Assembly: GCA_001768195.1 (NCBI GenBank)
Contig: MENI01000004.1
Location: 12,022 to 67,502 of the forward strand
Source: Bacteroidetes bacterium GWA2_40_15
GTDB lineage: Bacteria; Bacteroidota; Bacteroidia; Bacteroidales; VadinHA17
DNA: 55,481 nt
Direction of reading: 5' to 3'
Shown: piece by piece, positions 44,144-54,223 of the stretch
Numbering within the stretch: the stretch's first letter is position 1
Layout: each line of letters begins with the position of its first letter
The notes under the pieces: model-generated
The model's input: only the letters and a program-made list of their open reading frames with translations
Database searches by the model: none
What the model was told of the DNA's origin: nothing
Translations under genes and position numbers: made by a program

Positions 44144-45400
44144 ATGCTGGTATACCTTTTCAAATATCTTGATACGCTGGATATTCCGGGAGCAGGAGTA
44201 TTTCAGTTTATATCATTCAGGGCAGCAATGGCTGTGATAACCTCCCTGATAATATCATTGCTCATAGGAAAAAGGATCATCATGTTCCTTCAGAGAAAAC
44301 AGGTAGGCGAGGTGGTAAGAGAACTGGGTCTTGAGGAACAGTATCAGAAGAAAGGAACCCCCTCAATGGGAGGAATAATAATACTTGCTTCTATACTCAT
44401 TCCGACGCTGCTGTTTGCAAAACTTGACAATATATATGTTTTTCTGATGCTACTGACCACTCTCTGGCTTGGTTTAATCGGATTTCTTGATGATTATATC
44501 AAGATATTCCGGAAGAATAAGGAAGGACTGGCCGGCAGATTCAAGATTGCAGGTCAGGTGGGCCTGGGGCTGATTGTGGGCTTTACACTCTTTTTCAGTG
44601 ATAATGTGATAATCCAGGAAAAAGTCACTGTAGCCAATCTGTCAGCAAGTGAGAGAATTGAACTTCTTGATTCCTCTGTCAGGTATACTTCCCAGGATGA
44701 AGTTGCCCTTGAGAGAAAATCTACCAAAACCACAATTCCTTTTATAAAGAATAATGAATTTGACTACGCCTGGCTTGTGACATTTATACCCGAAGACTAC
44801 AGACAACCGTTCAAATGGCTCGTTTTTGTGATAATAGTAATCTTCATTGTTTCAGCAGTTTCAAACGGAGCCAACCTGACTGACGGACTTGACGGACTGG
44901 CAACAGGAACCTCTGCCATTACAGGAACTGCTCTTGGAATACTTGCCTACCTGTCGAGTAACGTTATCTATGCCAGTTATCTCAGGATAATGTATATCCC
45001 GGGCACTGAGGAACTTGTGATCTTTGCAGCCTCATTTATCGGGGCCACAATAGGATTCCTTTGGTACAATTCATATCCGGCTCAGGTTTTCATGGGAGAT
45101 ACCGGCAGCCTGGCACTGGGAGGAATTATTGCAGTATTTGCGATCATAATACGAAAGGAGCTATTAATACCTGTACTCTGCGGGATATTCCTTGTTGAGA
45201 ACCTTTCTGTGGTTTTGCAGGTCGCATGGTTTAAAAGAACAAAAAGAAAATACGGGGAGGGAAGACGCATTTTCCTTATGGCGCCTCTCCATCACCATTA
45301 TCAGAAAAAGGGTTACCCTGAACCAAAAATTGTGACCCGTTTCTGGATAGTTGCTATAATACTGGCAGTAATCAGCATTATGACTCTGAAGATCAGATAG
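44144..45400 (+). CDS. mraY: Phospho-N-acetylmuramoyl-pentapeptide transferase MraY
   Basis: A protein of 418 residues with about ten TM segments. Catalytic and conserved sites: [13 protein letters not shown] (DD pair), [28 protein letters not shown] and [15 protein letters not shown] (HHH). A stretch of about 60 polar residues near 165-215 is a Bacteroidota-type insertion. Makes lipid I at the inner membrane. Confidence 0.96.
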   Translation: MLVYLFKYLDTLDIPGAGVFQFISFRAAMAVITSLIISLLIGKRIIMFLQRKQVGEVVRELGLEEQYQKKGTPSMGGIIILASILIPTLLFAKLDNIYVFLMLLTTLWLGLIGFLDDYIKIFRKNKEGLAGRFKIAGQVGLGLIVGFTLFFSDNVIIQEKVTVANLSASERIELLDSSVRYTSQDEVALERKSTKTTIPFIKNNEFDYAWLVTFIPEDYRQPFKWLVFVIIVIFIVSAVSNGANLTDGLDGLATGTSAITGTALGILAYLSSNVIYASYLRIMYIPGTEELVIFAASFIGATIGFLWYNSYPAQVFMGDTGSLALGGIIAVFAIIIRKELLIPVLCGIFLVENLSVVLQVAWFKRTKRKYGEGRRIFLMAPLHHHYQKKGYPEPKIVTRFWIVAIILAVISIMTLKIR

Positions 45401-45403
45401 TTT

Positions 45404-46741
45404 ATGAAGAGGAAGATTGTAATACTCGGAGCTGGAGAGAGTGGAGCAGGATCAGCAGTCCTTGCGCTTCAACAGGGATTTGATGTTTTTGTGTCAGACA
45501 AGGGGGTGATAAAGGATAATTACCGTGATATGCTTGATAACCACAGGATAAAATGGGAGGAAGGAAATCACAGTGAAGATATCATTCTGGCAGCGGATGA
45601 GGTTATAAAAAGTCCGGGGATCCATGAGAATGCACCAATCATATCAATGATACGGGAAAAGGGGATACCCGTTATCTCCGAAATTGAATTCGCAGGCAGA
45701 TATGCTGAAGGAATTAAGATATGCATAACAGGAAGCAATGGTAAGACAACTGTTACAAATCTCATTTACCACATGCTTAAAAAAGCAGGAGTGAAAGCGG
45801 CGATGTCAGGTAATGTCGGGAATAGTTTTGCCATGGACGTAGCAGAGGGTTCTTATGACTACTATGTGATTGAACTCAGCAGTTTTCAGCTCGACGGAAT
45901 GTATGAATTCAAGGCTGATGTGGCAGTGCTGTTGAATATTACTCCTGACCATCTCGACAGGTACGATTACAATCTTCAGAACTATATTGACTCAAAATTC
46001 AGAATAACACAGAATCAGACAAAATCTGATTTCCTGATCTACTGGGACGGAGATCCTGTAATAAGATCAGAACTATCAAAAAAACAGTATGGAATGACTC
46101 TTCTGCCTTTCTCTGACGAGACTCAGGAAGGGATGGCAGCATTTATCAGGGAAAATGAATTAGTAATTGATTACCCAAATAAAACCAACCTTATGACAAT
46201 TCACGAATTGGCGCTAAAAGGTCGTCACAACATCTACAACTCAATGGCAGCAGCTCTGGCTGGTAAAGTTCTAAATATCCGCAAGGAGGTTATCAGGGAA
46301 AGCCTTGCAGATTTTCAGGGGGTTGAACACCGGCTTGAACCGGTTATTACTGTTTGTGGAATTAATTTCATAAATGACTCGAAAGCTACCAATGTAAACT
46401 CAGCATGGTATGCTCTGGAATGCATGGAAACCAGCATTGTATGGATTGTCGGGGGTATCGACAAAGGAAATGATTACTCGGAGCTCTTCCCTTTAGTTAA
46501 GAAGAAGGTGAAGGCAATTGTTTGTCTTGGCAGGGACAACAGGAAGATAGTTGAGGCATTCAGCGATAAGGTGCCGACTATTGTAGAGACTAATTCAATG
46601 GAAGAGGCTGTACGATCATCATATTACCTGGCAAAGAAGGGATACACTGTCCTTCTTTCTCCGGCATGTGCAAGTTTTGACCTGTTCAAAAACTATGAGG
46701 ACAGGGGGCGCCAGTTTAAGCAGGCTATAAGAAATCTTTGA
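45404..46741 (+). CDS. murD: UDP-MurNAc-L-alanine--D-glutamate ligase MurD
   Basis: A protein of 445 residues. N-terminal Rossmann-like GAGESGAGSAVLALQQ, ATP loop ITGSNGKTTVTNLIYHML, LLNITPDHLDRYDYN, and FINDSKATNVNSAWYAL, with IVWIVGGIDKGNDYSEL near the end. Adds D-Glu to UDP-MurNAc-Ala. The stop codon overlaps the ftsW start by four bases. Confidence 0.96.
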   Translation: MKRKIVILGAGESGAGSAVLALQQGFDVFVSDKGVIKDNYRDMLDNHRIKWEEGNHSEDIILAADEVIKSPGIHENAPIISMIREKGIPVISEIEFAGRYAEGIKICITGSNGKTTVTNLIYHMLKKAGVKAAMSGNVGNSFAMDVAEGSYDYYVIELSSFQLDGMYEFKADVAVLLNITPDHLDRYDYNLQNYIDSKFRITQNQTKSDFLIYWDGDPVIRSELSKKQYGMTLLPFSDETQEGMAAFIRENELVIDYPNKTNLMTIHELALKGRHNIYNSMAAALAGKVLNIRKEVIRESLADFQGVEHRLEPVITVCGINFINDSKATNVNSAWYALECMETSIVWIVGGIDKGNDYSELFPLVKKKVKAIVCLGRDNRKIVEAFSDKVPTIVETNSMEEAVRSSYYLAKKGYTVLLSPACASFDLFKNYEDRGRQFKQAIRNL

Positions 46742-47964
46742 TTAATAAAAATATGGAGCAGGGCTGGCTGACAAAAACATTCAAGGGAGACAGGGTAATA
46801 TGGGGCCTTGTGGTTCTCTTTATGTTCTATTCTCTGCTGGCTGTTTACAGTTCCTCAGCAGGTGTGGCATTTCTAAAGCATAGCGGTAATACGACCTATT
46901 TCCTCAGAACGCAGTTTCTTATGCTTTTATTAAGCATAGTTATCATTGTGGTTGTCCATTACCTTCCTTACCGAATCTATTTTTCACTAGCAGGGCTGTT
47001 CCTTATTATTTCTGTAATCCTTCTTGTCCTGACTTTTATTTTCGGATCGCGGATCAATGAAGCTACCCGATGGCTGGTAATACCCGGCACGGGTTTCAGC
47101 ATTCAGACTTCCGATGTGGCTAAGGTGGCGCTGGTCATTTACCTTGCGCGGTCACTTGCAATATTTCAGAATGAAGTGAATAACTTCATGCTCGTTACAA
47201 AATACTTTATGTTTCCTGCTGCCATTATCTGCGGACTCATACTACCTGAGAACCTCTCTACAGCTGTTATGGTTTTTGGCATAAGCCTGGTAATAATGTT
47301 CATCGGAAGGATCCCTTTCAGATTTTTACTGGCTTATGTAGGCATGGCAGTTGCCGGAATAGTTCTTTTTGCAATGGTACTCGCAGCATTCACGGAATCG
47401 AACAGGGTTGAGGTGTGGAAGAACAGAATTGAAAGGTTTGTTTCGGGCGAAGAGGATGCGGATGGAGATTATCAGTCGAACCAGGCAAAAATTGCTATTT
47501 CAACCGGGGGGTTATTCGGTAAAGCTCCCGGCAAAAGCACCCAGAGAAATATGCTGCCACAGTCAAACTCCGATTTTATTTTTGCTATCATAATTGAGGA
47601 ATACGGACTGTTGTTTGGCGCCATACCCCTCATTCTGGCTTACATGATATTGCTATTCAGGGGAATAACTATAGCTAAGAAATGTGAAACTGCCTTCCCT
47701 GCCTTCCTGGTAATGGGATTAATTACCATGATTGTTGTACAGGCAATGCTCAATATGCTTGTTGCAGTGGGTCTGTTCCCTGTTACCGGACAGACTCTTC
47801 CGATGGTCAGCTGGGGAAGGACATCAGTTCTTGTTATGAGCTTTTCTATAGGTGCAATACTTAGCGTAAGCAGAGTGGTTAATGCCAGGATCAGGAAGGA
47901 AGAACTACCGGAAGAGGAGAAAACTGACGAAGGAGAAAAAATTTATGAACCGGCAAAAACATAA
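46738..47964 (+). CDS. ftsW: Septal peptidoglycan polymerase FtsW
   Basis: A protein of 408 residues of the SEDS family with about ten TM helices. Typical marks: GLVVLFMFYSLLAVYSSSAG at the first helix, SDVAKVALVIYLARSLA, and the late MVSWGRTSVLVMSFSIGAIL. It polymerises lipid II with FtsI. The charged C-terminal tail (ELPEEEKTDEGEKIYEPAKT) overlaps the murG start by 20 bases. Confidence 0.94.
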   Translation: MINKNMEQGWLTKTFKGDRVIWGLVVLFMFYSLLAVYSSSAGVAFLKHSGNTTYFLRTQFLMLLLSIVIIVVVHYLPYRIYFSLAGLFLIISVILLVLTFIFGSRINEATRWLVIPGTGFSIQTSDVAKVALVIYLARSLAIFQNEVNNFMLVTKYFMFPAAIICGLILPENLSTAVMVFGISLVIMFIGRIPFRFLLAYVGMAVAGIVLFAMVLAAFTESNRVEVWKNRIERFVSGEEDADGDYQSNQAKIAISTGGLFGKAPGKSTQRNMLPQSNSDFIFAIIIEEYGLLFGAIPLILAYMILLFRGITIAKKCETAFPAFLVMGLITMIVVQAMLNMLVAVGLFPVTGQTLPMVSWGRTSVLVMSFSIGAILSVSRVVNARIRKEELPEEEKTDEGEKIYEPAKT

Positions 47965-49057
47965 GAGGGTAATAATAAGCGGAGGAGGTACCGGGGGACA
48001 TATCTTCCCCGCAATCTCTATTGCCAATGCCCTCAGGAAGATTGATCCGGATACCGAAATTCTTTTTGTGGGTGCCGAAGGCAGAATGGAAATGGAGAAA
48101 GTACCGGCTGCAGGTTATCAGATAAAAGGATTACCGGTTGCAGGACTTTACAGACAGCTGACATTGAAAAACATTACTGTCATTATCAAGCTTTTTAAAA
48201 GTCTCAGGATAGCACGTAAAGTAATAAGCGACTTTAATCCCGATGTGGTCGTCGGAGTAGGAGGATATGCCAGCGGACCTGTCCTCAGGCAGGCCGGAAA
48301 GATGGGGATACCGACACTTATTCAGGAACAGAACAGTTATGCCGGCGTGACAAACAAGTTGCTTGCAAAAAAAGCATCGGTCATTTGTGTGGCTTATGAC
48401 GGTATGGAAAAATATTTTCCTGCAGGAAAGATTATAAAAACCGGAAATCCTGTAAGACAGAATTTTGATACTCTTAATGACCTTAAGGAGGAAGCTATCT
48501 CCTTCTTTGGTCTGAAACCGGGATATCCGATAGTCCTTGTCCTGGGAGGTTCACTCGGAGCCGGGAGCATCAACAGGAGCCTTGCTGATAATATAGGTAA
48601 ACTAAGGGATTCAGATTGCCAATGGTTATGGCAGACCGGCAAACACTATTTTGAAAATGTGAAGGCACTGGTTTCAGTCTCTTTCAGCAGGAATATTTCA
48701 GTGCATGGGTTTATTAACAGGATGGATTATGCCTATGCCGCAGCAGACATAATAGTTACAAGGGCAGGGGCGGGAACAATTTCAGAGCTGTGTCTGGTAG
48801 GTAAGCCCGTCATCCTGGTTCCTTCGCCAAATGTTGCCGAAGATCACCAGACAAAAAACGCAAGAGCTTTGTCAGACCGGGAAGCAGCTATCCTTATTAC
48901 AGATAATCAGGCAGTTAAAGCCCTTGTCAGTGAAGCTGTCAGGTTGGTGTCAGATGTAAATAAGAGGGCCATATTGTCTGAAAATATCAGCAGGATGGCA
49001 GACAGGGATGCCGATATCCGTATTGCAGAAGAGGTTTTAAAACTGGCAGGACGATGA
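47945..49057 (+). CDS. murG: UDP-GlcNAc:lipid I transferase MurG
   Basis: The start at 47945 (MNRQKHKRVIISGGGTGGHI) places the GGGTGGH motif at its usual distance; an ATG at 47882 would be 21 residues further and lies deep inside ftsW. 370 residues. Other marks: VGVGGYASGPVLRQA, IQEQNSYAGVTNKLLAK, LGGSLGAGSINRSLA and TRAGAGTISELCLVGKP. Makes lipid II at the inner membrane. The stop overlaps the murC start by four bases (ATGA). Confidence 0.96.
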   Translation: MNRQKHKRVIISGGGTGGHIFPAISIANALRKIDPDTEILFVGAEGRMEMEKVPAAGYQIKGLPVAGLYRQLTLKNITVIIKLFKSLRIARKVISDFNPDVVVGVGGYASGPVLRQAGKMGIPTLIQEQNSYAGVTNKLLAKKASVICVAYDGMEKYFPAGKIIKTGNPVRQNFDTLNDLKEEAISFFGLKPGYPIVLVLGGSLGAGSINRSLADNIGKLRDSDCQWLWQTGKHYFENVKALVSVSFSRNISVHGFINRMDYAYAAADIIVTRAGAGTISELCLVGKPVILVPSPNVAEDHQTKNARALSDREAAILITDNQAVKALVSEAVRLVSDVNKRAILSENISRMADRDADIRIAEEVLKLAGR

Positions 49058-50448
49058 TTGATTTCAGAAATATAGAAGGATTTTACTTTGTCGGTATTGG
49101 TGGTATCGGAATGAGCGCCCTTGCTCTCTATTTTGAAAAGGGAGGTTTCAGTGTTGGCGGATATGACAGGTCAGAAAGCAGGATTACAATCTCTCTCAGG
49201 AAGGCGGGTTGCGATATTACGTACGAGGATGACACAGATACAATGCCGTCACTCTTCAGAAATCCGCCGGAGAAGAATAAGGTGCTTGTTGTTTTTACTC
49301 CTGCGATACCCTCTGAAAACCGTATTCTTTCCTTTTTCAGAAAAGAAGGTTACAGAATTTATAAGCGGTCGGAGATACTGGGAGAGATATCATCAAACAC
49401 CGATACATTAGCCATATCAGGAACTCATGGTAAGACTACGGTTTCGACAATGATCGCGCATCTGCTGAAACAATCTCATGTTGATTGCTCTGCGTTCCTC
49501 GGAGGCATCTCTAAAAACTACGATTCCAACCTTATTCTCGGCGATAGCAGGTATACCGTTATTGAAGCCGATGAGTTCGACAGATCCTTTCATCGGCTTA
49601 CACCATCAATGGCCGTTATAACATCCCTCGATGCTGATCACCTCGATATTTACGGCGATCTGAAAACAATGATCGAAGCCTACAATATCTTTTGCAGCAA
49701 GGTCAGGAAAGGGGGTTGCCTTGTGGTTAATTCAAAAATCAGAAAGGAGATCATTGCCCCTGAAGGAGTGACCTGCTACACCTATGGATTTGAAAAGGGT
49801 TCTGATTTCCTGGCATTTGACATTGAGCGTCTGAGCGATTATTACAGGTTCAGTATTAAAACTCCTGATATGACCATCCGGAATCTTCATTTTCCTTTTC
49901 CGGGAATAATTAATATTGAAAATCTGACTGCAGCAATTGCAATTGCTGTTATGTGCGGAGTTGAAGAGCAGGAGATAAGGAAAGCCGCAGTATTGTTCCA
50001 GGGAGTAAAAAGAAGGTTTGACATCAGAATTAACATGCCCGGACTGACCTATGTAGATGATTATGCCCACCACCCTGAAGAGATAAGGGCATTCATAAAA
50101 TCCATAAAGGAGTACTTCGCAGGCAGAAGAATCACAGGTATATTTCAGCCACATCTTTTTACCCGTACCCGCGATCATGCCGACGGCTTTGCTGCCATAC
50201 TTGATGAACTTGATGAATCGATTCTTCTTCCCATCTATCCTGCACGGGAAAAGCCGATCGAAGGTGTTTCTTCTGAAATGATACTTGAAAGGATGAGGTC
50301 AGTGAACAAAAGACTTTCGAAAAAGGAGGATCTGGTCAGTGAGCTGGAAATAGAAAAGCTTGATGTGTTGCTGACAATAGGTGCCGGAGATATCGACACC
50401 ATCGTTGTTCCGATTGAGGAGAAAATCAGGCGGGAGGCGGAGGTATGA
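49054..50448 (+). CDS. murC: UDP-N-acetylmuramate--L-alanine ligase MurC
   Basis: A protein of 464 residues. FYFVGIGGIGMSALALYF at the N-terminus, the ATP loop SGTHGKTTVSTMIAHLL, LDADHLDIYGD and DYAHHPEEIRAFIKS. Adds L-Ala to UDP-MurNAc. The last bases overlap the ftsQ start by four (ATGA). Confidence 0.96.
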   Translation: MIDFRNIEGFYFVGIGGIGMSALALYFEKGGFSVGGYDRSESRITISLRKAGCDITYEDDTDTMPSLFRNPPEKNKVLVVFTPAIPSENRILSFFRKEGYRIYKRSEILGEISSNTDTLAISGTHGKTTVSTMIAHLLKQSHVDCSAFLGGISKNYDSNLILGDSRYTVIEADEFDRSFHRLTPSMAVITSLDADHLDIYGDLKTMIEAYNIFCSKVRKGGCLVVNSKIRKEIIAPEGVTCYTYGFEKGSDFLAFDIERLSDYYRFSIKTPDMTIRNLHFPFPGIINIENLTAAIAIAVMCGVEEQEIRKAAVLFQGVKRRFDIRINMPGLTYVDDYAHHPEEIRAFIKSIKEYFAGRRITGIFQPHLFTRTRDHADGFAAILDELDESILLPIYPAREKPIEGVSSEMILERMRSVNKRLSKKEDLVSELEIEKLDVLLTIGAGDIDTIVVPIEEKIRREAEV

Positions 50449-51221
50449 ATAAGCTTATTAAAATATTAGTGATAATACCTTTATTATATATAATTATAAT
50501 ACCAGTTTACTTTACCGGTTCATCTAATTCCTTACCCTGCGGAGCTATTGAAGTTATTATCAGGGATTCTGCAGATTATAATTTTGTTACGGAAAAACAT
50601 ATTCTTAGCCTTACGAATACCGGATCAGGGAGGATCGTCGGGACAACGACAAAAGATATTCCGGTTGCCGAAATTGAAAAAAGGATAAGTGAGCTCCGTG
50701 AGCTCAAAGTGGCCGAAGTTTATATGACAATAGACCGGCGACTCAAAATATATGTTGATCAGCGCGATCCTCTGATGAGGGTAATGCCTGACGAAGGAGG
50801 TGACTTTTTTGTGGATGATGAAGGTGTTGTTGTAAGAAAGAGGAACCTGTATAGTCCAAGGCTGCACATTGTTGGTGGCAATATCAATATCACGTCGGCG
50901 ATGCTGAATGGGGTAAGCGTACTTGATACAACCATCAGATATACTGTACTCAGGGACATATATCATCTTGTTGATTATATCAGGAATGACAGATTCTGGT
51001 CGGCTCAGATCGATCAGATTTATGTAGACAGGGACGATGAGATTGATCTGATACCACGTGTGGGAAGTTATGTCATACATTTTGGAACAACGGAAAACTA
51101 TGAAGGGAAACTAAGAAATCTGGAGACATTCTATGAAAAAGTTCTTCCGGATATCGGCTGGAACAAATATTCAATGATAAGCCTGGAATTTAAGGATCAG
51201 ATAGTTTGTAAAAGAAGATAA
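50445..51221 (+). CDS. ftsQ: Cell division protein FtsQ/DivIB
   Basis: A protein of 258 residues. A single N-terminal TM helix (LIKILVIIPLLYIIIIPVYF) is followed by a POTRA-like region (VTEKHILSLTNTGSGRIVG, then VAEIEKRISELRELKVAEVY) and a beta domain (RLKIYVDQRDPLMRVM). Assignment relies also on its place between murC and ftsA, the normal Bacteroidota order. Sits in the periplasm as a divisome linker. Confidence 0.88.
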   Translation: MNKLIKILVIIPLLYIIIIPVYFTGSSNSLPCGAIEVIIRDSADYNFVTEKHILSLTNTGSGRIVGTTTKDIPVAEIEKRISELRELKVAEVYMTIDRRLKIYVDQRDPLMRVMPDEGGDFFVDDEGVVVRKRNLYSPRLHIVGGNINITSAMLNGVSVLDTTIRYTVLRDIYHLVDYIRNDRFWSAQIDQIYVDRDDEIDLIPRVGSYVIHFGTTENYEGKLRNLETFYEKVLPDIGWNKYSMISLEFKDQIVCKRR

Positions 51222-51243
51222 TCAGAAACAACCATTATAAGTT

Positions 51244-52617
51244 ATGAGCAAAAAGGAACAGTTAGTAGCAGCCATCGACATAGGAACCACAAAAATTGTG
51301 GCAATAGTCGGTAAGAAAAACGAGAATGGGAAAATTGAAATTCTCGGACTCAGCAAAGCTCTTTCAACTGGAGTAAAGAGAGGCGTGGTACAAAATATTG
51401 AAGAGACTGTATCAGCCATTCAGAAGACAGTTGAAGATGTACAGAAGATTTCGGGAATATTGTTTTCCGAGGTGTTCGTTGGAATTGCAGGTCAGCATAT
51501 CAAGAGTATGAAGAACCGGGGATATATAATCCGCGAGGCATATGATGATGAGATAAAGAAAGAGGAGGTCTTCAGACTGATTGAGGACATGCATAAGATT
51601 CATATTGATATAGGTGAAGAGATAATACATGTCCTGCCTCAGAGTTTTATTGTCGACAACGAGACCGGTGTAAAGAACCCTATCGGCATGTGTGGCAAAC
51701 GTCTTGAAGCTAACTTTCATATTGTTATAGGCCAGGTGGCTGCAGCCAAGAATATCGAAAAGTGTATCAGAAAAGCTAACCTTACAGTTAAGGATATGAT
51801 CCTTGAACCTCTGGCTTCGTCTGATGCTGTCCTTACTGCAGATGAGAAGGAAGCCGGAGTGGTTCTTGTTGATATCGGGGGCGGAACTACTGATGTTGCT
51901 GTATACTATGATGATATTATCCGTCATACAGCTGTTATTCCTTTCGGAGGTAATGTGGTGACAAAAGATATTAAGGAGGGCTGTGCAATCCTTCAGAGAC
52001 ATGCAGAGCAGCTTAAGATCCAGTATGGTTCAGCGCTTGGAGATATTGCCCCTGATGATAAAGTGGTTTCAATACCGGGTATCGGAGGAAGAGAACCCAA
52101 GGAGATTTCATTCAAGAGCCTGGCATATATAATTCAGTCGAGGATGGAAGAGATTATCGATGCAGTGAATTTCGAGATTCAGAATTCAGGCTATGCCGAT
52201 AAGCTTGCAGCCGGTGTTGTCATAACAGGAGGAGGCGCGATGCTTAAGCATCTTCCGCAGCTAATGAAGTTTAAAACAGCAATGGATGTAAGGATTGGTT
52301 ATCCCAATGAAAATCTTGCAGGATCGGCTAAAAATGAGATAAATCAGCCTATGTTCGCAACCAGTGTGGGTCTTATTATGCGTGGATTTGAATTTCTTGA
52401 AATATATAAGAAGGAGTTCAATGCAGGATCAAGGGATCAGTATTCAGGACCGAAAACAGCTTTTATTACTCCGGGGAAGAAGGTGGAGGAGAGTGCAGAT
52501 GAAGAAACTGAGGCATTGTATGAAACTGCCCCTGAAGAGGAGAGGATACCACTTTCAGAAAAGATAAAGAGTATTTTGTCAAAGATGTTCGAGGTTGAAG
52601 ATCAGCCTATTAAATAA
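51244..52617 (+). CDS. ftsA: Cell division protein FtsA
   Basis: A protein of 457 residues of the actin family: VAAIDIGTTKIVAIVGKK (phosphate 1), VLVDIGGGTTDVAVYYDD (phosphate 2) and VVITGGGAMLKHLPQ. The ATP-binding core is interrupted by the SHS2/1C insert. The C-terminus ends in an amphipathic helix (LSEKIKSILSKMFEVE), the membrane-targeting helix of FtsA. It ties FtsZ to the membrane. Confidence 0.96.
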   Translation: MSKKEQLVAAIDIGTTKIVAIVGKKNENGKIEILGLSKALSTGVKRGVVQNIEETVSAIQKTVEDVQKISGILFSEVFVGIAGQHIKSMKNRGYIIREAYDDEIKKEEVFRLIEDMHKIHIDIGEEIIHVLPQSFIVDNETGVKNPIGMCGKRLEANFHIVIGQVAAAKNIEKCIRKANLTVKDMILEPLASSDAVLTADEKEAGVVLVDIGGGTTDVAVYYDDIIRHTAVIPFGGNVVTKDIKEGCAILQRHAEQLKIQYGSALGDIAPDDKVVSIPGIGGREPKEISFKSLAYIIQSRMEEIIDAVNFEIQNSGYADKLAAGVVITGGGAMLKHLPQLMKFKTAMDVRIGYPNENLAGSAKNEINQPMFATSVGLIMRGFEFLEIYKKEFNAGSRDQYSGPKTAFITPGKKVEESADEETEALYETAPEEERIPLSEKIKSILSKMFEVEDQPIK

Positions 52618-52662
52618 ATATTTCTGCTGTATTCCTTTCATAACAAATTAATTATAAATACT

Positions 52663-54150
52663 ATGTCAGAAGATATAATGAACTTTGATCTGCCTGTGGA
52701 GCGATCCTCAATTATCAAGGTCCTGGGAATTGGCGGGGGCGGTAACAATGCTGTTAACCATATGTTTGAAAAGGGTATAAGGGATGTGAATTTCGTGGTT
52801 TGCAATACAGACCACCAGGCGCTGACAAAAAGTCCGGTACCGCTTAAGGTTCAGATCGGTGAGGCACTCACCGAAGGAAGGGGGGCTGGAAGCAAACCTG
52901 AAATAGGTCGCCAGGCTGCAATTGAAAATATCGATGATGTAATGGATGCCCTGTCGGGTAACACCAAAATGGTTTTCATTACCACAGGTATGGGTGGCGG
53001 TACCGGAACTGGAGCCACACCTGTAATTGCAAAAGCATGCAAAGATGCCGGATTGCTTACAATTGCGGTAGTGACAATCCCTTTCAAATCAGAGGGTAAA
53101 GTACGTATCATGCAGGCTATTGACGGGGTTACTGATCTTAAAGATCATGTCGATTCATTGCTCGTTATCAATAATGAAAAGCTCAGGGAAATTTATGGCA
53201 ACCAGCCGGTTTCCACAGCATTCGCTAAAGCTGATGATATACTTACCACTGCCGTAAAGGGTATAGCAGAAATAATTACAGTTACCGGATATATCAATGT
53301 TGATTTTGCAGATGTTGAAACTGTAATGAGAAACTCAGGGGTTTCAATTATGGGAATGGGACGTGCTTCAGGGGAGAACAGGGCTGTAAAGGCTATAGAA
53401 AATTCCCTCGCATCGCCTCTGCTTAATTCAAACGATATTACCGGTGCGAGCAGTATCCTTATTAATATATCTTCAGGCAGCGGTGATCATGAGATAACAA
53501 TGGATGAACTCGGTGAAATAACTGATTATATGTATGATGTGGCATCAGATGATGCGTTGATAATCAGAGGTCTGTCAAAAGACGAGACTCTAAATGAAGA
53601 TATAAGTGTTACCGTAATAGCCACAGGATTTGAATCGAACAGTATTTTCCAGCCATATAAGAGAAAAGAGAAAAAACAAACGGTCGATCTTTTCCCGAAT
53701 GCGACCACAATCCCGAGAGGTATAATTCCCGAAACAACAAAAGATGTATTTTCAGTTCATGATAAAGGAAGGAAATCAATTATATCCGATCAGGATGAAA
53801 TATCACAGGGAATAATAAACTTCAGTCTTGAACAACATGAGCACCTGAATGAACTCAGGAAGCACAAAACATCTGAAGATGATGAAGAGAAGGAGAAGCC
53901 TGATACTACTCTGAAAAAGGTTAAGCATATGCAGAAGCTTATCAGGAAAGAGGGCCTGTCAAATAAGACAATGAAGGAGAATATTGATACATTTGAGGAT
54001 GTACCTGCCTATGTAAGGAGAAACATGTCGCTTGGACCAGAAGGCAATGCAGGCGAAAGCAAACTGTCAAAATTCACTTTAACCTCAGGTGATGATAATG
54101 AACCTGTTTTGAGAGAGAACAACGCGTACCTGAATGATAATGTTGATTAG
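52663..54150 (+). CDS. ftsZ: Cell division protein FtsZ
   Basis: A protein of 495 residues. Tubulin-like GTPase: VLGIGGGGNNAVNHMFEKGI, then the tubulin signature TTGMGGGTGTGATPVIAK, and TVIATGFESN near the end of the folded part (residue 325). A long linker follows, and a conserved tail peptide VPAYVRRNMSLGPE that probably binds FtsA. The protein goes on about 35 residues past that motif, as in other Bacteroidota. It forms the Z-ring. Confidence 0.97.
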   Translation: MSEDIMNFDLPVERSSIIKVLGIGGGGNNAVNHMFEKGIRDVNFVVCNTDHQALTKSPVPLKVQIGEALTEGRGAGSKPEIGRQAAIENIDDVMDALSGNTKMVFITTGMGGGTGTGATPVIAKACKDAGLLTIAVVTIPFKSEGKVRIMQAIDGVTDLKDHVDSLLVINNEKLREIYGNQPVSTAFAKADDILTTAVKGIAEIITVTGYINVDFADVETVMRNSGVSIMGMGRASGENRAVKAIENSLASPLLNSNDITGASSILINISSGSGDHEITMDELGEITDYMYDVASDDALIIRGLSKDETLNEDISVTVIATGFESNSIFQPYKRKEKKQTVDLFPNATTIPRGIIPETTKDVFSVHDKGRKSIISDQDEISQGIINFSLEQHEHLNELRKHKTSEDDEEKEKPDTTLKKVKHMQKLIRKEGLSNKTMKENIDTFEDVPAYVRRNMSLGPEGNAGESKLSKFTLTSGDDNEPVLRENNAYLNDNVD

Positions 54151-54174
54151 GATTACCTTGTAATCTTTACGGTT

Positions 54175-54217
54175 CGCAAATATTTGCGGGTTAATTTCTC
54201 CTAATTCTCTATATTTG
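54175..54217 (+). promoter_or_regulatory. Promoter region of the porin gene: palindrome plus TATATTTG -7 box
   Basis: TATATTTG (54210-54217) matches TAnnTTTG and ends only six bases before the ATG at 54224, so transcription would start at or near the start codon. A 14-base perfect palindrome CGCAAATATTTGCG (54175-54188) lies about 20 bases upstream and overlaps where the -33 element would be. It could be an operator. Confidence 0.45.
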
Positions 54218-54223
54218 CGACTT

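Noticed and set aside
51412-52002. Minus-strand frame of 196 codons
   Set aside because: Antisense to ftsA, a strongly conserved gene; no independent support.
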